From: Candidatus Poribacteria bacterium
GTDB taxonomy: Bacteria > Poribacteria > WGA-4E > PCPOR2b
Length of the DNA: 62,393 nucleotides
Reading direction: 5' to 3'
NCBI GenBank assembly: GCA_022826645.1
Contig: JAJDUM010000101.1
Coordinates: forward strand, 1-62,393
A program made the translations under genes and the position numbers. Shown here piece after piece: positions 9,139 through 18,859 of the stretch (positions within the stretch are counted from its first letter, which is position 1; each line of letters starts with the position of its first letter). A model generated the notes under the pieces. That model was not told the DNA's origin and did no database searches. It worked only from the letters and a program-made list of their open reading frames with translations.

Positions 9139-9880
9139 AGTAGTAGGCACACTCCGTGTGCCGTAACATTCGTAGGGAACGCAGATCTGCGTTCCGTACA
9201 ACACACGAAACCCGTAACACTCGTAGGGGTTGGGTCTCCCAACCCGCTTTGGCGCAGTTAGAAATCCTGGTCACGATTTATCGGACAGTGCCTACCAAGT
9301 TGAGGGGGCACCCTTAACCGCTCGGTTTGGATTGACAAATCCAAACCCTTTTTCGACAAGACCTGTGGATTTGCCAATCCACAGGGAGCAGCTGGAGATC
9401 CGGTAGATGCGGTTTTTAACCGCATCGGCGCAGTTACAAACAGTGCCTACCAAAGTTGTTCAGGCATATCTGGTTCGTAGTAGCGCAATTCATTGCGCGT
9501 CTAGACAGGCGATAAATCGCCCTACTACAAACCTATTACTTTCAGGACAGACATTCGTAGGGAACGCTGATCTGCGTTCCCTACAACATACGCACTACGT
9601 ATTACTCATCACGCATTACTTCTTATTCCTTACCAAAATGGCCTCATATATTAACGCATCTCTTAACATACGTTGGCACCTTGACAAAAGAACGGGGAAC
9701 ATCCTGACAAAATCAGAACACGCCCCAGAATGGACAGAAACCGAGTTTTCTACAAACTCGGTTTCTTCAATTAAATTATAGGACTTACGCACTTGTAGTT
9801 CGGCGATTTATCGCCGCTGGACACCGTTTCCAACGCCCGATGAATCGGGCAACTACAAATGCATAGGCCGTAAATTATAC
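9139..9880. repeat. Dense array of about a dozen different palindromic modules
   Basis: This 740-bp gap has no gene. Successive perfect or near-perfect palindromes include GGCACAC-TCC-GTGTGCC (9147-9163), GGAACGCAGATCTGCGTTCC (9176-9195), GGGTTGGG-TCT-CCCAACCC (9227-9245), GGTTTGGATT-GACA-AATCCAAACC, CCTGTGGATT-TGCC-AATCCACAGG, GATGCGGTT-TTT-AACCGCATC, GCGCAAT-TC-ATTGCGC, GGCGAT-AA-ATCGCC, a second AACGC...GCGTT copy, GAAACCGAGTTT-TCTAC-AAACTCGGTTTC, CGGCGAT-TT-ATCGCCG and GCCCGAT-GA-ATCGGGC. Many sit between GTAGG and CTACAA. The arms differ in sequence yet stay self-complementary. Confidence 0.85.
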
Positions 9881-9906
9881 TGATGGGAACCCTCAGGAGG
9901 ATAAAT

Positions 9907-12900
9907 ATGAGTAGCAAGAAGTTCGTTTATTTACTTATAGCAGCGATTGTCTGCGGTTTCATGTTAGGCGACACCGCCTACGGACAAATCGGTGCGCTGA
10001 CGGCTCAGGGAACGGTCACGAATCCCGATGGCACCCCTGCTGCCGGACTTACAATCAAAGGGGATGTTGATGGTGCAACGATTTCCATCGAAGTTCCGGT
10101 GACAACCGCCGCTGATGGGACTTACAGACTTGTGCTTATCTCCTTTGGCAACGATATAACTGCCGGCGATGTTGTAACGCTGACCGTTAGCGATAGTGCC
10201 CAGAACGACCTTGGGACAGCAACCCATGTTGTAACGGATGCGGATCTGCCCGCACCGTCCATCGTAGAGATTGATATTGCCCTGCCCGCACCTAAAGAAA
10301 TTAAGGTTGAAGTCGATCCACTCGAACTCCCCGCCGACGGCACCTCAACATCGGCGATAACGGTAACTGTTCGAGATGGTGGCGAAGGGGTCACCGGCGA
10401 TACCATCTCCGTTTCAGTGGATAACGGGACTGTGGACGCGACAGCCACAGAGGTCGGAAATGGTGTCTACACCGCCACCTATACCGCGCCGCCCACCCTG
10501 CCGCTTATCCCTATCGCCCAGATCAACGTCAGCTCAGCCACAACCGACCAATCGACGAGTACAGCCATTGTGCTGCAACCCGTTCCGACAACGGTCACAG
10601 TTGATGTCAGTCCCAGCGTCTTCAACGCCGACACTACCGGCACAGGTGCGGTCACAGTCACCGTCACACAGGTGGGACCTGTAACAGATGAGACGGTTAC
10701 ACTCGCGCTCTCCCCCGCAGTCGGAAGCGTCAGTGCGGTGGCAAACAATGGCGATGGCACGTACAGCGCGACCTACACCTCCGGCAGCGCCGCTGGGAAT
10801 GTAACCCTCACCGCGACAGCGACCAATGCGGCCGTGTCAGATACAGCGAATATCGCAATTAACGCCGGTCCACCCGCTGCAATCGCACTCAGCGCAGCAC
10901 CGATGACTGTTACCAGTCTCGGCAGTGCCACGGTCACCGCAATGGTCACCGATAGTAATGGCAACGGCGTCGGCGGCTTGAGTTTGACCGCTACAAATAC
11001 AGGCGGCGGAACCGTCGGCGCGTTCACCTCACCGGTTTTTGGAACCTACACCGCAACCTATTCCGCACCGATGATTGATGCCGAAGGAACCGATACAATA
11101 ACAGTAACGGCAGCCGATGGGATCTCCGGCGATTTGACGCTAGACCTGACACCTGAACCGCCGATACCTGTCAACATCATCGTTATTGAAGGAACAGTAT
11201 ATAAAGAGGATGGCGAAGTCGCTGCCGACGGTGCCGAGGTTACGGTCACAGTCGGTTCAAACGCGCCTCAGACGCGCACCACCGATGCTGACGGCAACTA
11301 CGAAGTCACACTCGTTAATACACAGAATCCTGTAGCGACCACCGGCGACACGGTTTCGGTTGGTGTTGCAGGTGCCAATGTGGTTTCGCTCACTGTCAAC
11401 AGCATGGAACAAGCGAGCGCGAGCTTCCCGCTGGTCAATGCTATCCTTGAAGGGGTAGAGGCGGGGATGTCCGTCATGACGGATGTGAAAACCGATATCG
11501 TTATTCCGCCGCGCTCTGTCAACGCTTTGGTGGTAGAGGGAAAAATCTACAAAGAGGATGGTAGCACCTCCGCGGGCGGCGGGCTTACTGTTGTGGTAAC
11601 CGCCGGTTCAATGACGGAAGATGTCCAGACAGACTCGGCTGGCACCTACTCAGTGTCGTTTGTTCAGTTGTTGAATCCCGTTGCGACCACCGACGACATC
11701 CTTATTGTCGTCGCGTCCGATACCACCGGCGTACGCGGCAGAGACGAATCTACCCTCAGCAATATAGAACTCGGATTGACCGGGGCCGCAACCGTCACAC
11801 GGGATGTGACCACAAATATAGGGCTTACCTCCAACGTCCTCAGCGTAAGCGGCACCGTCTACCTTAAAAATGGTGACACCGAGCATGTCCCGGCAAGAGG
11901 CCATCTGCGGGAAGGCGATCTGACCGTCACCGTCACTAACACCACCCGTAAGTGGACGGAGACTACGACCGTCGATAACGATGGTGAATATGGTATCGCC
12001 AAAGTTGACATAACCGGGGCCGCCGTTGCAGAGACGGGCGATGTCCTCTCCGTTACTGTGCAGAATGACGCGGGTGAGACCGTTGCAAACGAAATGCACC
12101 CCCTCACCGTAGAAAATCTCCAGAGCTCTCAGGTCGCCCTTAATATTATGTCAGAGGCGCCCGCCGAAGTCAGGGTATTTGCTATCGAAGGGAACGTTAT
12201 CAATACAGATGGCAGCCCCGCAGAGGCAGGGCTTGAAGTCTCCATCAGGATCGACATGGGCGGGACGCACATGGATGTGAAAACCACCACCGATGCCGCG
12301 GGAGAGTACACATATAACTTCGTCGATCTCGAAATGCCGGTCGCAGCGACCGGCGATATCTTGATGGTTGATGTCTTACGCGAAGCCGATCAGTTCCACG
12401 GTCATGACGTAAGGGAACTCCGCTCATATCAACTCGCCTACCTGAACCAGCCGCTCGTGATAGACACAATCACACTGATTCCGCCGAGGTTGGAGTTGGG
12501 TGGCCTTTCGATCAACCCCTACCAGACAGGTATCCAAGATGCCACGGTGCAGGAACTGCTCGGTATGGATCTGGCAGGTCTCGCCGCTGCAGCAGCGGGC
12601 ACCGTAGACCCGTCGGCAAGTCTGGTTATGCTTCCGCCCAGCTTGCCGCTCCTGATCTCACCGATCTTGAGTGTGATAGGTGCGTTCCATCTGGAGCTGC
12701 CGGAGGCTTTTGATCCGGATGACGAAAATATCGCTAAGGAGAGTTTCGGTAACGCGATAACCACCCGACCGACAGCGTGGGCGGCTTTCCCCGCAGCGGA
12801 ACGGACCCCCGGACGATGGATTAACGGCAATCAACTGAATCTGTATATCTCAGGCGCGCCGACCATCGACAGTGTAACCTTCACCCTTAACGGTGTTGCT

Positions 12901-15900
12901 ATGTCAGGCACATCTGTCCCCGAAGGCGATGCCTTCCCCTATACCTTCCAACTGGAAGAGGAATGGATAGCACTCTTCTCAGGAAATATGCAGACCTTCG
13001 GCGCGGTGATGCTCATGGTTGATGATCACGCGCCGGCTCCGATGACGCGAGGCGATGGCGGCGTATGGTCAGCAGATGTTATGTTGACCCCCGGTTCCGA
13101 TGTCTCCTACTACTATATGGTTCAGCTTTCCGAACCGTATGTCGACCCATTGGGCGGCGTAACGATTACCACGTTCCCGTTCATTGATCCACTGAACCGA
13201 CAGGCTAAAACGGGTAACCTGCTCGAAGGTCTCAACAGTCTGCTCTTCTCAGAGTTGGGCGGCGATCCCGGTGTGCGGTCTGTGTTTAGCGTGCCAGCGG
13301 TCGATTATCAGCAATCGCTCTGGGTCGCTAAATTCGATCTGGCTGCCGATGGCCCGCATCAGTTGGATGTCGATGTCAGCTATCGCGGCGGATACCAAGA
13401 AGCTATCACCGGTAAGACCCTCATCGTTGACCGGACAGCGCCGAGCTCCGGTGTTACGCTCGCAACCGGTCATAATTCCGGTATGTATATGCGGTCCGAC
13501 GGCACCTATGTCGCAACCGGTCCGACACCGGGCGAAGCGAGCCTAACCGTCACGCCAACAACACCTCTCACAGAGGCTGCGGCGTATATGCTTCAGTTGG
13601 CTCGGTTGGATGGAGCGGGTAATCCGGGAGCGTGGAATCCGGTGGTAACCGCGGATCTGCTGCCGTTAGACCTGGTAAAACTCCTCTCCGATCCGGCAAG
13701 CGTGTTGCCGTTGTCACTCGGTAATCCGGTCGACGTGCTTATCCGTAACGCGGAGGACGGTGGACTGCTCGGCAGATACGGACTCCGTGCCGTCGGTATT
13801 GATAGTCTCTTGAATATGGATTCAGGCGCACCCGTTGGCGTCGTGGTCGATCTTGTTACGCCAGACCCGGATATCGCAGAGGTCACCTACGTGACATCAG
13901 ACTTCGATGGGGATGGCGTGATCGAAGGACTCGAAACACAGGCCGCAGCCGGCGATGTTGTCGTCTACTCCGACTCGCTTGTAACGCTCACCGTTGAGAT
14001 AATGGAGCGAACCGATCACCCGCTCGCCTCAATCGCTCTGGAGTACCAGATACCTGGATCCGGTTGGCTGCCGATCGGTGCTTTCGGACCGCAGCAGCTT
14101 GCCGCCACGGTGATGGGCGATGTTATGCAGGTCCAGCTCCCTGTCCCTGATATTCCCGGCATGCCGGACAGGGGCGCACAGGTAATGTTGCGCACGGTTA
14201 CAACCAACGCGCTGAACGTTGTCAACGAGCACGTTGTGACCGCCGATTACGAGCGTCGTCTGCCACCGTCAGTGTCAGCGATCCACGCCTACGTGACCGA
14301 CCGTCACCCCGACAGCGGTGCTGCACAAGGGTTGATCACCGTCAGTGCGTTCACTCAAGCGGCGACCAATCCGGGTACAGTTGCGATTCAGTTGGAGAGA
14401 CGTCGGACCGCCGATACAGATTGGGTGCCACTCGGTATCGTACAGATAGCCAATTCAAAGGTCACCTCTCACGTCCAAATTAGTATCATTGAGGATCTGG
14501 TCAACGCAATTGTCGCCGGTGCACCAACCGCGCCACTTTCAGCGCTCTACCGTGAGTGGCCACTCACCATCGACAGCGCAACGCTGGAGGATACGATCTT
14601 GGACGACAGTCCAGCCGCAAGCGATGCAAGCCTCGATGACAACCCTTATGTCCTGCGAGCCATCGCCGTCGATACGGCTGCCGCAAGATATGAATCGGCT
14701 GATGGTGTTACCGACAGCTTCTCTCTCGACAACTACTCGCCCACAGCGATTACCACAGTCGCCAACGAGGTTGAAATGGTTGCGCCACGTGCAGACGGCA
14801 GCTACTATGTCAGCGGTTTAATCCACGAAAGTGTGCCAGATCCGATGCTGACCCTGACCGCACGGACAGGGTCCCATCCGAACGCATTCACAGGCGGCAT
14901 GACCCTCGCTGTCAACGATGCGTCCGGCACCGCGGTGGAAATCCCAGCGACAGCCTTCACCGCTTCCGGTAACTATACCTACACAGGTGCCTTTAATCTG
15001 GCGTCAATCCCGAATGGGATGTACACCTTCAGGGCGGTAGCACACGCCAGCGATGGTTCTGGTTCGGTAGAGAAAAGAATTGTCGCTATGGAGATCACCG
15101 TTGAGGTGGGTAATTTCACGCCACCTGAGAATTTCGCAGACCCGACAGTTGATATACTCAGCCTTATCAACACCCGCGGTGATGCGCGGAGTCCAAGCGA
15201 AATTGATGCCGAATACACGGTCGGATTCCCCGCCATTGACGAGAAGGTCACTGCAACCCTGATGGTGCCGAACGTCTCCGCAGGCGATCTTGATGTTCTC
15301 GTTGGGGACGATCAGATGTCCGCAGGGGCGGCAGGTATCCTCATGGTCATGCAGATGGAGGGCAGTAACGACAATGTGATCATGGTCGACACCTCCGGTC
15401 TGGAAGAGGGGATGCACGGTCTCGTGGGAATGGTGTCCAAGCCGAACGGCAGCGTCCAGTTCGCTTTGCCATCAATCCGAGTTGACCGGACAGGTCCTGA
15501 AATCGTGATTGTATCGCCGGTGTCACGGCATCAAGTGACGACGTTACCGACCATTCACGTAACCTTTAACGATGCAACCGGTTTCGATGTCACCGACACC
15601 GATCCGAGGCATGCCGAGATCAGCTTGACCCGATTGGCGGATGAGGCGGAAATTGATATTACCGAAACCCTGATCCGTCTGACAGCAGCCGCGGACGGCG
15701 AAGTATTGACCCGGAGCGGCGACATTGCCTACACCCATGACGATCCAGTCGTTGGCGGTGCATACCGTATCAGCGTTACCGTGATGGATGTGCTTGGCAA
15801 TGAGAGTGTCGCAGAACCGGTTGAGTTCACCGTCGAAGGCGTACAGCCGACAGTCTCAATCGTGGCACCGATCGCAGGACGGATTATCGATCCGAGGCAA

Positions 15901-17643
15901 CCACTGATTGTCAGTGTCGCACTTACCGGTAACGGTGATATAACCGTAAGCGAGTTCCAAATTAACGGTAACGATCTTGAGGGAACCTTAGAGAATAACT
16001 GGTTGACCCACACCCTCCAGCCACCGCTCGTTGACGGAGACGATTCGATTGTCCAACGCGGCAGCGATAACACCATCTCCGTGAAAATTGTCGATAGCGA
16101 AGGGCGAACCGCTGAAGGTTCCACCAGTTTCGCGGTCTCCTTAGATGATACCGCTCCGGTAATTTCGGGACCATCTCCGAAAGGTGACATTACTCGGAAA
16201 ATCGGGCGAATCACCGCACTGGTTACCGATAATGAATCGGATATCACACGGATCCAGTACGCGCTTGACGACAGTCCACTTACGGATATCTCGTTCTCGC
16301 CGGCAAGGGTTTACGAAGTGGGCGGCGGAAAAGAGGTAAAAGGACAGACCTCCTTTAACCTGTTTGACGCGCCACTCGGAACTCACACGGTTACCATTGT
16401 TGCCGAAAGTACCGGCGGCTCCACAACCTTAACGTGGGAGTTCACCATCGTGCATCCGGATCAAAAGCCACCGGAGGTTGTCACCTACTCGCCGCTCGGA
16501 ATCATTCGGACGGATAGACCGGTACTCGCTGCAACAGTGAGCGATGAATCTGGCTTTGCAAGGGATGGCATCACGCTAATCCTCGCGGGTGTCCCGGGCA
16601 ACCAAGGGTCAGGCCGACGTTCAAGCCCGACCTCTACCACTGTCACATTCACGCCAAGCATTTCGGTAACGCCTGGTCCTTACACGGCACGGCTGACTGT
16701 GGTTGATAAATACAACAACCGTACCGAGGCGGAATGGCAGTTCACGGTTGAACTGGATGAAACGCCACCGTCAATTACAACAACCTCGCCGCACGGCGTG
16801 ATTCACCTGGATAAACCGATTATCACGGTTTCCGCCAGTGATGATAGATCCGGTGTGGATAGCATCGCAATTACCGCTAAAGACGGCGGAGGATTACCAG
16901 TCAATGGTGTCACCGATGTCCGTTCTGATAAGACGGCAGCCACCTTTACACCGACCCAGACGTTGAAGGATGGCGTGTATACTGTCGATGTTAAAGTTGC
17001 GGATAAGAGTGGGAACGAGGCGTCAGCGAGATGGCAATTTACCGTTGAGCTTGACCTGATACCGCCAAGTGTTCTCATCACACGTCCGTCGCAGGAACAC
17101 ACCGAAAATCGACGACCCATTATCTCGGCTTCCTATACGGATAATATGTCAGGGGTGGACGCTGATTCGATTAAGCTGACGCTTGATGGAACCACAGTGA
17201 CCCCCGACGAGGTGTCAGAGACTCAGGTGGTATTCACACCTGGGTATGACCTGCCGTTTGGTCAACATACAGTGGCGCTGGAGCTTTCCGACACAGCACC
17301 GAAAGCGAACTCAACAGTCCATGAGTGGACCTTCTTTGTCGAACGGATCGGGATAGCGGATGCACGCAACTACCCAAATCCATTTGACCATGAGACCACC
17401 ATTGCCTTTAGAATTTCGAGGCAGGCAAAGATAACCATCCAGATCTACGATTTCACCGGACGGCTCATCGCAACGCCTGTGTCAAACTCTCTCAGAGAGG
17501 CAGGCGTCGTTGAGATCGATTGGCACGGCGAAACCAGTGGACACGACCACCTCGCACGAGGTGTCTACTTCTGCCATATCCTCATGGAAAGCGAGCTAGA
17601 GCCTCAATCCGCTATCCTCAAGATGGCGATTACAAGAGACTAG
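9907..17643 (+). CDS. Giant secreted multi-domain surface protein with invasin-like Ig domains and FlgD/T9SS-like C-terminus
   Basis: 2578 aa. The ATG at 9907 follows AGGAGG at 9895-9900 and starts a signal peptide (KKFVYLLIAAIVCGFMLG). Domains in order: about three Big_1/invasin-like Ig domains (about residues 130-420), with the typical 'ADGTSTSAITVTVRDGGEGV' type start and GVYTATYTAP end. Four carboxypeptidase-regulatory-like modules follow (about 422-850), with 'G.VYKEDG' and 'TDADGNYEVT' motifs. A long unassigned middle section comes next. At least four Ig-like units (about 2085-2480) start 'PP.I...SP.G.I...RP' with 'SG' turns. A FlgD-type C-terminal domain starts at about 2485 (ARNYPNPFDHET). 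Apart from the signal region and one residue near the end it is almost cysteine-free. It is probably a surface adhesin exported by the same route as the 2872 protein. The partner or substrate is unknown. Confidence 0.88.
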   Translation: MSSKKFVYLLIAAIVCGFMLGDTAYGQIGALTAQGTVTNPDGTPAAGLTIKGDVDGATISIEVPVTTAADGTYRLVLISFGNDITAGDVVTLTVSDSAQNDLGTATHVVTDADLPAPSIVEIDIALPAPKEIKVEVDPLELPADGTSTSAITVTVRDGGEGVTGDTISVSVDNGTVDATATEVGNGVYTATYTAPPTLPLIPIAQINVSSATTDQSTSTAIVLQPVPTTVTVDVSPSVFNADTTGTGAVTVTVTQVGPVTDETVTLALSPAVGSVSAVANNGDGTYSATYTSGSAAGNVTLTATATNAAVSDTANIAINAGPPAAIALSAAPMTVTSLGSATVTAMVTDSNGNGVGGLSLTATNTGGGTVGAFTSPVFGTYTATYSAPMIDAEGTDTITVTAADGISGDLTLDLTPEPPIPVNIIVIEGTVYKEDGEVAADGAEVTVTVGSNAPQTRTTDADGNYEVTLVNTQNPVATTGDTVSVGVAGANVVSLTVNSMEQASASFPLVNAILEGVEAGMSVMTDVKTDIVIPPRSVNALVVEGKIYKEDGSTSAGGGLTVVVTAGSMTEDVQTDSAGTYSVSFVQLLNPVATTDDILIVVASDTTGVRGRDESTLSNIELGLTGAATVTRDVTTNIGLTSNVLSVSGTVYLKNGDTEHVPARGHLREGDLTVTVTNTTRKWTETTTVDNDGEYGIAKVDITGAAVAETGDVLSVTVQNDAGETVANEMHPLTVENLQSSQVALNIMSEAPAEVRVFAIEGNVINTDGSPAEAGLEVSIRIDMGGTHMDVKTTTDAAGEYTYNFVDLEMPVAATGDILMVDVLREADQFHGHDVRELRSYQLAYLNQPLVIDTITLIPPRLELGGLSINPYQTGIQDATVQELLGMDLAGLAAAAAGTVDPSASLVMLPPSLPLLISPILSVIGAFHLELPEAFDPDDENIAKESFGNAITTRPTAWAAFPAAERTPGRWINGNQLNLYISGAPTIDSVTFTLNGVAMSGTSVPEGDAFPYTFQLEEEWIALFSGNMQTFGAVMLMVDDHAPAPMTRGDGGVWSADVMLTPGSDVSYYYMVQLSEPYVDPLGGVTITTFPFIDPLNRQAKTGNLLEGLNSLLFSELGGDPGVRSVFSVPAVDYQQSLWVAKFDLAADGPHQLDVDVSYRGGYQEAITGKTLIVDRTAPSSGVTLATGHNSGMYMRSDGTYVATGPTPGEASLTVTPTTPLTEAAAYMLQLARLDGAGNPGAWNPVVTADLLPLDLVKLLSDPASVLPLSLGNPVDVLIRNAEDGGLLGRYGLRAVGIDSLLNMDSGAPVGVVVDLVTPDPDIAEVTYVTSDFDGDGVIEGLETQAAAGDVVVYSDSLVTLTVEIMERTDHPLASIALEYQIPGSGWLPIGAFGPQQLAATVMGDVMQVQLPVPDIPGMPDRGAQVMLRTVTTNALNVVNEHVVTADYERRLPPSVSAIHAYVTDRHPDSGAAQGLITVSAFTQAATNPGTVAIQLERRRTADTDWVPLGIVQIANSKVTSHVQISIIEDLVNAIVAGAPTAPLSALYREWPLTIDSATLEDTILDDSPAASDASLDDNPYVLRAIAVDTAAARYESADGVTDSFSLDNYSPTAITTVANEVEMVAPRADGSYYVSGLIHESVPDPMLTLTARTGSHPNAFTGGMTLAVNDASGTAVEIPATAFTASGNYTYTGAFNLASIPNGMYTFRAVAHASDGSGSVEKRIVAMEITVEVGNFTPPENFADPTVDILSLINTRGDARSPSEIDAEYTVGFPAIDEKVTATLMVPNVSAGDLDVLVGDDQMSAGAAGILMVMQMEGSNDNVIMVDTSGLEEGMHGLVGMVSKPNGSVQFALPSIRVDRTGPEIVIVSPVSRHQVTTLPTIHVTFNDATGFDVTDTDPRHAEISLTRLADEAEIDITETLIRLTAAADGEVLTRSGDIAYTHDDPVVGGAYRISVTVMDVLGNESVAEPVEFTVEGVQPTVSIVAPIAGRIIDPRQPLIVSVALTGNGDITVSEFQINGNDLEGTLENNWLTHTLQPPLVDGDDSIVQRGSDNTISVKIVDSEGRTAEGSTSFAVSLDDTAPVISGPSPKGDITRKIGRITALVTDNESDITRIQYALDDSPLTDISFSPARVYEVGGGKEVKGQTSFNLFDAPLGTHTVTIVAESTGGSTTLTWEFTIVHPDQKPPEVVTYSPLGIIRTDRPVLAATVSDESGFARDGITLILAGVPGNQGSGRRSSPTSTTVTFTPSISVTPGPYTARLTVVDKYNNRTEAEWQFTVELDETPPSITTTSPHGVIHLDKPIITVSASDDRSGVDSIAITAKDGGGLPVNGVTDVRSDKTAATFTPTQTLKDGVYTVDVKVADKSGNEASARWQFTVELDLIPPSVLITRPSQEHTENRRPIISASYTDNMSGVDADSIKLTLDGTTVTPDEVSETQVVFTPGYDLPFGQHTVALELSDTAPKANSTVHEWTFFVERIGIADARNYPNPFDHETTIAFRISRQAKITIQIYDFTGRLIATPVSNSLREAGVVEIDWHGETSGHDHLARGVYFCHILMESELEPQSAILKMAITRD

Positions 17644-17851
17644 TAACATTTTGGGCGAGGGAACCTCGCCCCTACGATTTCGATATTTTCGTAGGGGTTG
17701 GGTTTCCCAACCCTTCCGTAGGGAACGCAGATCTGCGTTCCGCTTTCGTATCTTGCGTCCTAGCGGTAAAAGTTTCTACTCGTTTTCTCTTGCTCCGCGG
17801 TGTGACTTTTACACTTTCTTTCTAAATAAGCCTTCATAAAGGAGGGAGACA
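17644..17851. repeat. Palindromic modules between giant gene and PorV-like gene
   Basis: The gap holds GGGCGAG-GGAA-CCTCGCCC, GGGTTGGG-TTT-CCCAACCC and GGAACGCAGATCTGCGTTCC, each beside GTAGG or CCTAC ends, as in the 9.14-9.88 kb array. Confidence 0.8.
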
Positions 17852-18784
17852 ATGTTTCAATTTAAGCATAAAATACTAATCAGTTCAGTTGGGGTGCTTG
17901 CCCTCGCAGTTCTGCTCGCACCTGTCTGCTTCGCCGGCGTGAATGCCGCACCCCACCTCGGAATGGGTTCCGGTGCACGGTCCCTCGGATTGGGTGGTGC
18001 GTTTACCGCTGTCGCTGACGATGCGACCTCTACTATATGGAATCCCGCCGGGTTACCGGCTGTGGATGATTTAACAATAACGCTGTCATCCGCACGGCTA
18101 TCTATGGATAGAAAACACAGCTTTATCGGATTGATCAAAAAGGTCGGTGCCAACGGCGGGTTGGGAGTGGCAGTCGTCAATGCCGGCCTCGACGATATTC
18201 CGGCGCGCAACGCCAATGATCAGCCGGGCGGTTCGTTTAACTATAACTCCAACGCCTATTCGCTCTCATACGGTCATGATCTCGGCGCCGTTAGCCTCGG
18301 CGCAAGTGCACGCATGTATATGGATAGCTTCGGAGATCATTCGAGTGCAAGCGGTTTCGCGGGTGCCGATATTGGACTTCTCGGCCACAACAAAGCGAGC
18401 ACGTTCAGCTACGGGATCGCCGCCAGAAACCTCGGCAGCGCAATCGGAGAAGACAACCAGGTGCCTGTCAAAATAGCAGGCGGCCTTGCCTATCGAGTCC
18501 TCCATAAGAATGTTGCGACCTTTTCTGTCGATGTCGAACACGAGGTTATTGATCTACCAGAGTCCCCCACGAGCCTTCGGCTTGGGACCGAATACCTGAT
18601 TGGGAATACTTTCGCAATTCGGGGCGGCACCAAACTGAATAGTGATCGCACCCAGTTTTTCGCTGGATTCGGCGTGAATGTCGGTGGACTGCAACTCGAT
18701 TACGCGCTGAAAGCCGCCGATAGTGCTGTCAATAACATCGACGATACCAGTACACATTTCTTCTCAATTTCCTATAGCTACTAA
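17852..18784 (+). CDS. PorV/PorQ-like outer-membrane beta-barrel protein
   Basis: 310 aa. A signal peptide (to about residue 29, ending VCFAG) precedes a mature N-terminus with GSGARSLGLGGAFTAVADD followed by ATSTIWNPAGL. This is the hallmark of the PorV/PorQ/UPF0164 branch of the FadL-like barrels. Alternating strands ending in an aromatic residue (final FFSISYSY) fit a 14-strand barrel in the outer membrane. In type IX secretion PorV carries substrates with a C-terminal domain from the translocon to the surface. Its place just downstream of two giant proteins with such domains suggests the same role here. A strong Shine-Dalgarno (AAAGGAGGGAG) precedes the ATG. The other type IX components are not in this window. 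Confidence 0.8.
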   Translation: MFQFKHKILISSVGVLALAVLLAPVCFAGVNAAPHLGMGSGARSLGLGGAFTAVADDATSTIWNPAGLPAVDDLTITLSSARLSMDRKHSFIGLIKKVGANGGLGVAVVNAGLDDIPARNANDQPGGSFNYNSNAYSLSYGHDLGAVSLGASARMYMDSFGDHSSASGFAGADIGLLGHNKASTFSYGIAARNLGSAIGEDNQVPVKIAGGLAYRVLHKNVATFSVDVEHEVIDLPESPTSLRLGTEYLIGNTFAIRGGTKLNSDRTQFFAGFGVNVGGLQLDYALKAADSAVNNIDDTSTHFFSISYSY

Positions 18785-18830
18785 AGCGTAATACGTATTA
18801 CGTACTACGTATTACGTATTACGTATTAAT
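18785..18830. repeat. TACGTATTACG tandem repeat
   Basis: Directly after the PorV-like stop codon comes an array of TACGTATTACGTA units. Similar words occur near 2325, 9590 and 21475. Confidence 0.75.
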
Positions 18831-18859
18831 TCTTAACACTACTATAAAGGAGCATTCAT

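Noticed and set aside
9407..9781. 124-aa open frame in the palindrome array
   Set aside because: It crosses several palindromic modules and has no Shine-Dalgarno or protein-like pattern.
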